This document shows positions 6,001 to 8,281 of a stretch of 8,281 nt of DNA, in pieces. Where the stretch lies: contig CAIUDS010000501.1 of the NCBI GenBank assembly GCA_903897985.1, positions 1 to 8,281 of the forward strand. The letters are read 5' to 3'. The stretch comes from an uncultured delta proteobacterium (GTDB lineage Bacteria > RBG-13-61-14 > DRUE01). A model generated the notes under the pieces. It made no database searches, was not told the DNA's origin, and was given only the letters and a program-made list of their open reading frames with translations. The number at the start of each line of letters is the position of its first letter. Within the stretch, counting starts at the first letter, position 1. A program made the position numbers and the translations under genes.

Positions 6001-8281
6001 CGAGAGCGATCCTTCCGAGATCTCCGCGGGCCGGAACCCGCGCGACCCCATGGATGACTGGCATACGGTTGCGATCGGGATCGGGACCGGCAGTTGGACC
6101 CAGCCCTTATATACTTATTACCACGACTCCCGGACCCAGAGCATCTATCTGCCCTCGGATCTGGGCATGGCCGGCTCGATCAAGAGTCTGGCCCTGGATG
6201 TGACCACCCTTCCCGGCCAGACCGTATCTAGCTTCACCATCCGCATGCAAAACACCGCCAAGAGCGTACCCAATACCTGGGAACTGCCTTCCACCTGGAC
6301 CACCGTTTATACCGGCAACGAAGTGATTTCCTCCACCGGCTGGCGCACCTTTACCTTCTCTACTCCCTTCTACTATAACGGCAGCAGCAACCTGATGGTG
6401 GACATCAGCTTCAATAACTCCCGCTATACCAACCCCTCGGCCCAATGCCAATATACCAACACCGGGACCAATCGCTCCATCTTTGCCTATTCCGATAGCC
6501 TTCAAGGCGATCCCCTGCTCTGGCCCACCGTTAATAATCCAACCCCAACCGTCAGCACTTATGTGCCCAACATCCGGGTCCAGATCGAGCCGGACACGGA
6601 CGGCGACGGCCTGACCGACATTTTCGAGCAGAGCATCGGGACCTTATACAATAATATCGACACCGATGGCGACGGTCTCAATGACAGGATAGACTATTAC
6701 TGGGGATGCGGCGGCCAGAACGATACCGACGCCGACAACGATGGAGTCCTGGACGGCGCCGAGGACATTGACCATGACGGAGTCCTGGACGCCGGCGAGT
6801 CCAGCCCCTGCAGCACCGACACCGATGGCGATCTGATCGGCGATGCCATTGAGGTCCCCGGCTGCTCCAACCCCAATAGCACCGACAGCGATGGCGACGG
6901 CCTTGCGGATAATGTGGAAGATGTAAACCACAACGGCTATCAGGATGGCTCGGAAACCAACCTTTGCAGCGCCGACTCCGACGGCGACGGGATCAGCGAC
7001 ACCATCGAAGTCCCGGGCTGCTCCAACCCCATCAGCACGGACAGCGACGGGGATTCGGTGCCCGATGCCATCGAAGACGCCAACCATGACGGCGATTACG
7101 ATGTGGGGGCTGAAACCAATCTCTGTAGCGCGGATACCGATGGCGACGGCTTGAATGACGGCGTGGAGGACGCGGACCATGACGGCGTGGTTGACGCGAG
7201 CGAGACCAATCCGCGGCTGGCCGACACCGATGGCGGAGGAGAGAACGACGGCTCCGAGGTTGCCGGCGGCAGGGACGCGGTTGACAATCCCTTGGATGAC
7301 TGGGATACCATCACGGTTGGCTCCGGCGTCAGTTCCATCAGCCTGCCGTTGCGGACCGGAAACTATGAATCGCGTTCCCAGGTCATCTATCTTAATTCCC
7401 AGGTCGGAGTGGCCGGAGAGATCAAAACCCTGGCCCTGGATGTGACCACCGCTCCGACCGTGGCCATGACCAATTTCACCATCCGGATGAAAGCCTTCAG
7501 CGGAACCGCATATCCGCCCAATTCCTGGGAAGGGCCGGCCTCGGGCTGGACCACGGTTTATTCGGCAACCACCACCATCGGCACAACCGGTTGGTATCAA
7601 TTCACCTTTACCACGCCCTTCTATTACAATGGAACCGACAGCCTGATGGTGGATTTCAGCTTTAATAACAGTTCCATCGGAAGCGCCGGCAATGTTAGTT
7701 ACACTACCTCCTCTCCGTACAACCGTATCCTCTATTATTACACCTCCAGCAATGATCCCTATGGCAACCCGCTGGATTGGACCTCAAGTCCACTAACTCC
7801 TCCAACTCTTCCAACTCCCAATGCCGGTATCTATGTCCCCAACCTCCGGCTTAGGATCGCCCCGGACACGGACGGCGACGGCCTGACCGATGTCTTCGAG
7901 CAGAGCATCGGGACCCTCTACAATAATCCCGACACCGATGGCGACGGCCTCAACGATAAAATAGATTATTACTGGGGTTGCGGCGGCCAGAACGATACCG
8001 ACGCTGACAACGATGGTGTCCTCGACGGCGCCGAAGATATTGACCACGATGGGATCCTCGATGCCGGAGAGTCCAGCCCCTGCCTCACCGACACCGACTC
8101 CGACCTGATCGGGGACGCCATTGAAGTCCCCGGCTGTTCCAACCCCAATAGCACCGACAGCGACGGCGACGGGATTCCGGACGGGATCGAGGACACCGAT
8201 AAGGATGGGGTCAAAGACGCCTCTGAAACCGATCTTTGTAATGCCCAAACCGATGGCGACGGCTTGGCGGACGGGACCGAG
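2..8281 (+). CDS. Giant secreted multi-domain protein with TSP3-like calcium-binding arrays (partial, both ends missing)
   Basis: One frame is open for 2,760 codons across the entire window; neither start nor stop is present. Visible modules in order (residues count from base 2): signal-peptide tail 1-11, cohesin-like domain 13-154, 55-residue GDD repeats 238-347 and 762-874, Ig-like stretch ~396-497, jelly-roll-like modules ~565-734 and ~741-1014, Big-2-like ~1081-1154, carboxypeptidase-regulatory-like ~1175-1255, then four TSP3-like arrays alternating with three ~180-residue beta-sandwiches to the end. About 47 Asp-rich loops of the D-x-D-x-D-G type imply extensive calcium binding. There is no catalytic motif, so I infer a structural or adhesive surface role. 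The protein is Asp-rich and Lys/Arg-poor in its second half. Unlike most TSP3 proteins it has many Cys residues at conserved sites, which fits an oxidising extracellular location. The anchor or sorting signal would lie beyond 8281. That it is a single large coding gene is certain; the function is inferred. Confidence 0.96.
38..463 (+). other. Cohesin-like beta-sandwich domain
   Basis: About 142 residues begin with a strand and the phrase VAPGTEFTVTLKLN. They continue with a short hydrophobic segment, YSFKITFDKSLFELVSVKYG, and end with VGYVGAVVTI. This order is typical of the cohesin/carbohydrate-binding fold found in scaffoldins and many bacterial surface proteins: 'PG..F.V.v.l', then 'G..f.l.yD...l.fv.v..G', a stretch with asparagines, a 'lA.l.f.a.' strand (here DLAYLRLRAK), and a final hydrophobic strand. 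It sits directly after the signal peptide and is therefore at the exposed N-terminal tip. Whether it binds a dockerin, a glycan or nothing cannot be told. The assignment rests on motif spacing only. Confidence 0.6.
464..712 (+). other. Linker between cohesin-like domain and GDD repeats
   Basis: About 83 residues with no family I recognise. The segment is mixed polar and aromatic, includes the string GYYDLAYGEAV, and has no cysteines. It may be a small beta-domain or an extension of the cohesin-like module. It leads directly into the first GDD repeat. Confidence 0.35.
713..877 (+). repeat. GDD repeat unit 1 (55 residues)
   Basis: The first of four copies of a 55-residue protein repeat. Each unit has two half-units built on the same pattern: a hydrophobic residue, x-x-G-x-N/D-x-V/I-x-N/D-T, three residues, then G-D-D. 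In this copy the first half reads ISAGANGVCNT and ends in SDD; the second half reads ILPGPNNVINT and ends in GGD. The two halves are joined by a segment matching VIPVNQGYP. Repetition of G, N and D at fixed spacing suggests a beta-solenoid or turn-rich, metal-binding fold. That is inference; I do not know a named family for it. Confidence 0.8.
878..1042 (+). repeat. GDD repeat unit 2 (55 residues)
   Basis: This unit follows unit 1 directly, with exactly the same length. The first half reads ITPGTNGVCNT and ends AAGDD; the joining segment is IPNGQGQP; the second half reads IAPGVNSVLNT and ends LAGDD. It is the cleanest copy and can serve as the reference. Two Cys (NGVCNT and the residue before IAPG) match Cys in unit 1 at the same positions, which suggests either a within-unit disulfide or stacked Cys in adjacent units. 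Confidence 0.82.
1187..1492 (+). other. Invasin-type (Big-1-like) Ig stretch
   Basis: About 100 residues have the flow of a bacterial Ig-like domain of the invasin/intimin class. A strand MVRVLDENGYPKSG is followed by APLFTITSGAGRF, then a small-residue segment GAVGGVIHMPLG, then TGTRIDVTLNADA. The expected family signature is 'V.V.D.nG.Pv.gv.v.f.v.sGaG', an alanine strand, and a closing 'G...vta' strand. The match is partial and the closing strand is atypical. It would act as a rigid spacer. The flanking residues from 1043 to 1186 and from 1493 to 1693 hold no module that I recognise. Confidence 0.45.
1694..2203 (+). other. Aromatic jelly-roll-like module 1
   Basis: About 170 residues start IVYDNFSNYP and end IWFDNFTLTGF. 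The 'D-x-F..YP' opening, a tryptophan-containing early strand (LQWSNVSC), a central 'FGLQYKFDD' strand, a 'WLWEELDLSG' segment and a closing 'FDNF.L.G' strand are the usual landmarks of carbohydrate-binding/MAM-like jelly-roll domains in bacterial surface proteins. The closing 'hydrophobic-D-N-F-hydrophobic' motif is the most diagnostic. It contains several Cys (at 1739, 1774, 1859 and 1880) that could form disulfides. A glycan-binding role is possible but not shown. Confidence 0.5.
2285..2458 (+). repeat. GDD repeat unit 3 (58 residues, diverged)
   Basis: This is a degenerate copy. The first half reads INSGPDGVRDV and ends LGND instead of GDD. The middle is aromatic (YFFIYNYG) where other copies have IPxGQGQP. 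The second half, IFPGPNKVSNT ending SGDD, is close to consensus. It is three residues longer than the other units, and the added residues lie in the tail (HLDAATK). It keeps the Cys before IFPG but lacks the Cys of the first half. Confidence 0.65.
2459..2623 (+). repeat. GDD repeat unit 4 (55 residues)
   Basis: The unit length returns to exactly 55 residues. The first half reads IDSGANGVCNS and ends GGDD; the joiner IPVGQGQP is nearly identical to that of unit 2; the second half reads ISTGSDQILDT and ends AAGDD. The second-half Cys is replaced (FTIEIS). The close match to units 1 and 2, more than 1.4 kb upstream, argues for one repeat family placed twice as a pair. Confidence 0.78.
3044..3241 (+). 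other. Unassigned beta-rich linker
   Basis: About 66 residues between the second jelly-roll and the next Ig-like stretch. A segment reading YYRGQLNSYTPGNYDVAAVY resembles the end of an Ig-like domain ('G.Y.a.l.s.tpG.Y.v.a'), but the part before it is too short for a full one. No cysteines and no repeats are seen. Confidence 0.3.
3242..3463 (+). other. Possible Big-2-like Ig domain
   Basis: About 74 residues follow the pattern of bacterial Ig-like domain group 2: a 'V.P....L..C..L.Y.V.G' opening (VKVIPENFKLDACKRL), a middle with SDLTSLYRLEI, then GPAHEVSPGIIQAEC and a closing strand NTYYVRAI. The 'v..G.i.a...G...v.a' ending is the best match. The loop that normally carries a tryptophan is missing, so this is a weak call. 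It would be another spacer before the calcium-binding half. Confidence 0.35.
3524..3766 (+). other. Carboxypeptidase-regulatory-like beta-sandwich
   Basis: About 81 residues begin VVSGRIFKPNLDGAGSANVQV, continue with TTDSDGFYMFGGVPAG and GYTVIAMKSSY, and end NVTAGGNKTVDLVL. This is the standard order of the carboxypeptidase regulatory-like/SdrB-type domain: 'vsG.V.......pl.gv.V......t.Td..G.f.f..lpaG.Y.v......y.......v.v..g....vd..l'. The family is a non-catalytic prealbumin-like fold that often sits between binding domains and repeats in surface proteins. Here it marks the boundary with the TSP3 arrays, which start four codons later. Confidence 0.8.
3779..5209 (+). repeat. TSP3-like calcium-binding array 1 (477 residues)
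   Basis: By hand count there are about 21 Asp-rich loops such as DTDGDGLPDGWE and DSDGDGLIDLEE, each a 12-residue EF-hand-like loop with a Glu near position 12. The first part (3779-4020) is of a different subtype. It has tight DxDxDG runs and a Cys-rich start, and includes DKFPTNASEW followed by DTDNDG, as in the TSP3 repeats often found next to OmpA-type domains. After that the array switches to the bacterial 'NP..ADTDGDGL.DG.E' type. It ends with a DTDAGGENDGSE loop and GRNPRD. The loops would bind calcium and stiffen the chain into a rod. Confidence 0.92.
5210..5758 (+). other. Inter-array beta-sandwich, copy 1
   Basis: About 183 residues with no Cys. Landmarks shared with the two later copies: TITIG at the start, YYHDSRTQVIY, ALDVTTLPGQT, WTIRMKHT, ASGWTTTY, a STGW turn, F.YNG..NLMIDFS.NN, and the closing IPNLKIVL. 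The same order ('IG.G......P....YY...r.Q.iY......g.I..i......FtI.m.ht......W....T.VY.g.......GW..f.l.tpF.YnG.dNLmv.i') is known to me from many secreted and T9SS-exported Bacteroidetes proteins. The function is not established. Here it forms a knob between calcium-binding rods. Confidence 0.75.
5759..6058 (+). repeat. TSP3-like array 2 (100 residues, shortest)
   Basis: Five Asp-rich loops, starting DTDADGLSNEME and ending DTDGGGESDPSE followed by GRNPRD. It holds one copy of the YYWGCGG motif and one ET-S-P-C motif. It lacks the GCSNP segments found in arrays 3 and 4, so it is the minimal form of the spacer. Confidence 0.9.
6059..6592 (+). other. Inter-array beta-sandwich, copy 2
   Basis: About 178 residues aligned to copy 1 throughout: YYHDSRTQSIY, ALDVTTLPGQT, FTIRMQNT, STGW, F.YNGSSNLMVDIS.NN and the closing VPNIRVQI. 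It shares an exact 31-base run with copy 1 (5346-5376 equals 6195-6225), which is the strongest DNA-level identity between copies. It contains one unpaired Cys in the segment SAQCQYTNTG, which the other copies lack. Confidence 0.75.
6818..6973 (+). repeat. 52-residue TSP3 sub-repeat, copy a
   Basis: Starts DTDGDLIGDAIEVPGCSNP, continues DSDGDGLADNVE, then a NHNG loop, and ends ETNLCSA. It has one Cys after PG and one near the end. It is followed without gap by copy b. Confidence 0.88.
6974..7132 (+). repeat. 52-residue TSP3 sub-repeat, copy b (53 residues)
   Basis: Starts DSDGDGISDTIEVPGCSNP and ends ETNLCSA, with both Cys kept. One residue longer than copy a, owing to an extra residue in the NHDGDYDVGAE loop. 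After it, the array continues with a shortened version lacking the GCSNP half. Confidence 0.88.
7301..7864 (+). other. Inter-array beta-sandwich, copy 3 (most diverged)
   Basis: About 188 residues. It keeps ALDVTT, FTIRMK, ASGWTTVY, TTGW, F.YNG..SLMVDFS.NN and the closing VPNLRLRI. It has lost YYHDSR (here GNYESRSQ) and the LPGQT loop (here APTVAM). It carries a proline/threonine-rich loop (SSPLTPPTLPTP at about 7784-7819) before the last strand; copies 1 and 2 have shorter, different loops there. Confidence 0.72.
7865..8281 (+). repeat. TSP3-like array 4 (139 residues, runs off the window)
   Basis: Eight Asp-rich loops are visible. It aligns with array 3 without gaps for 381 bases (6593-6973 against 7865-8245, constant offset 1,272). 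It includes one 52-residue sub-repeat (8090-8245) with GCSNP and ETDLCNA, and then continues with a further loop QTDGDGLADGTE at the window edge. No stop is reached, so more arrays or an anchor domain should follow. Confidence 0.92.
8090..8245 (+). repeat. 52-residue TSP3 sub-repeat, copy in array 4
   Basis: Starts DTDSDLIGDAIEVPGCSNP and ends ETDLCNA, exactly 52 residues. It differs from copy a at 14 of 52 residues by hand count. The differences are concentrated in its second half, while the GCSNP half is nearly unchanged. Confidence 0.85.

Larger units (their letters stand above)
6593..7300 (+). repeat. TSP3-like array 3 (236 residues)
   Basis: About 13 Asp-rich loops. The first 75 residues match array 4 closely (70 of 75 identical by hand). 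They are followed by two tandem ~52-residue units containing IEVPGCSNP, and then a third copy that lacks that half. The array ends with the DTDGGGENDGSE loop and DDW, exactly where the next sandwich begins. It is more than twice as long as array 2, consistent with internal tandem growth. Confidence 0.92.

Noticed and set aside
2135..6064. Very long open frames on the - strand (2135-3898, 4025-6064, also 248-937, 1301-2038, 6644-7600), some over 500 codons
   Set aside because: All are in exact codon register with the sense gene, so an antisense stop needs a sense TTA, CTA or TCA codon, which this gene rarely uses. The translations are repetitive Val/Gly/Ile/Ala strings, the mirror of GAC-GGC-GAC repeats, and have no recognisable domain.
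3779..8281. Asp-rich loops as dockerin domains
   Set aside because: Dockerins have two loops with a fixed helix between and ~60-70 residues in all. Here dozens of loops occur with NP/TNP linkers, which is the TSP3 pattern.
5210..8281. Long DNA repeats as a mobile element or CRISPR array
   Set aside because: Repeat units are in-frame coding modules with silent divergence, no inverted ends, no transposase and no short direct repeats with unique spacers.
1..8281. Promoters, terminators, riboswitches, tRNA or rRNA genes
   Set aside because: There is no intergenic space in the window, and no structured RNA gene or terminator-like hairpin with a T-tract was noticed within the coding sequence.

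Overview
The whole window is the inside of one giant bacterial gene on the + strand. The frame whose codons start at base 2 is open from end to end (2..8281, 2,760 codons, no stop), and neither the start codon nor the stop codon lies in the window. The first ~11 residues look like the tail of a signal peptide, so the true start is probably only about 15-30 codons upstream. The product is an exported, multi-domain, very acidic protein of at least ~2,750 mature residues. No second gene, RNA gene, promoter, terminator, CRISPR array or insertion sequence is visible. All long antisense open frames are shadows of this gene.

Layout, N to C: signal-peptide tail (2-34); cohesin-like beta-sandwich (38-463); linker (464-712); two copies of a 55-residue 'GDD' repeat (713-1042); a linker with an invasin-type Ig-like stretch (1187-1492); an aromatic jelly-roll-like module (1694-2203); the apparent start of a second jelly-roll (2222-2284), then two more GDD repeats (2285-2623), then the body of that jelly-roll (2672-3043); an unassigned linker (3044-3241); a Big-2-like Ig stretch (3242-3463); a carboxypeptidase-regulatory-like beta-sandwich (3524-3766); and then the calcium-binding half. 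That half alternates four thrombospondin type 3 (TSP3)-like arrays (3779-5209, 5759-6058, 6593-7300, 7865-8281) with three copies of a ~180-residue beta-sandwich (5210-5758, 6059-6592, 7301-7864). The fourth array runs off the window.

The architecture suggests a secreted or surface-anchored stalk or adhesin. The N-terminal beta-sandwich modules would be the binding end. The roughly 47 Asp-rich loops would form long, calcium-stiffened rods with beta-sandwich knobs at intervals. How it is anchored or secreted cannot be said, because the C-terminus is missing.

The base composition is moderately GC-rich, with a strong preference for ACC, GGC and GAC and near-avoidance of TTA, CTA and TCA. Together with the domain mix this fits a bacterium, possibly an uncultured environmental lineage with giant surface proteins. 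The sequence does not allow a phylum call. The least familiar element is the GDD repeat. The most informative one for evolution is the sandwich + TSP3 cassette, whose copies have diverged mostly at silent positions.
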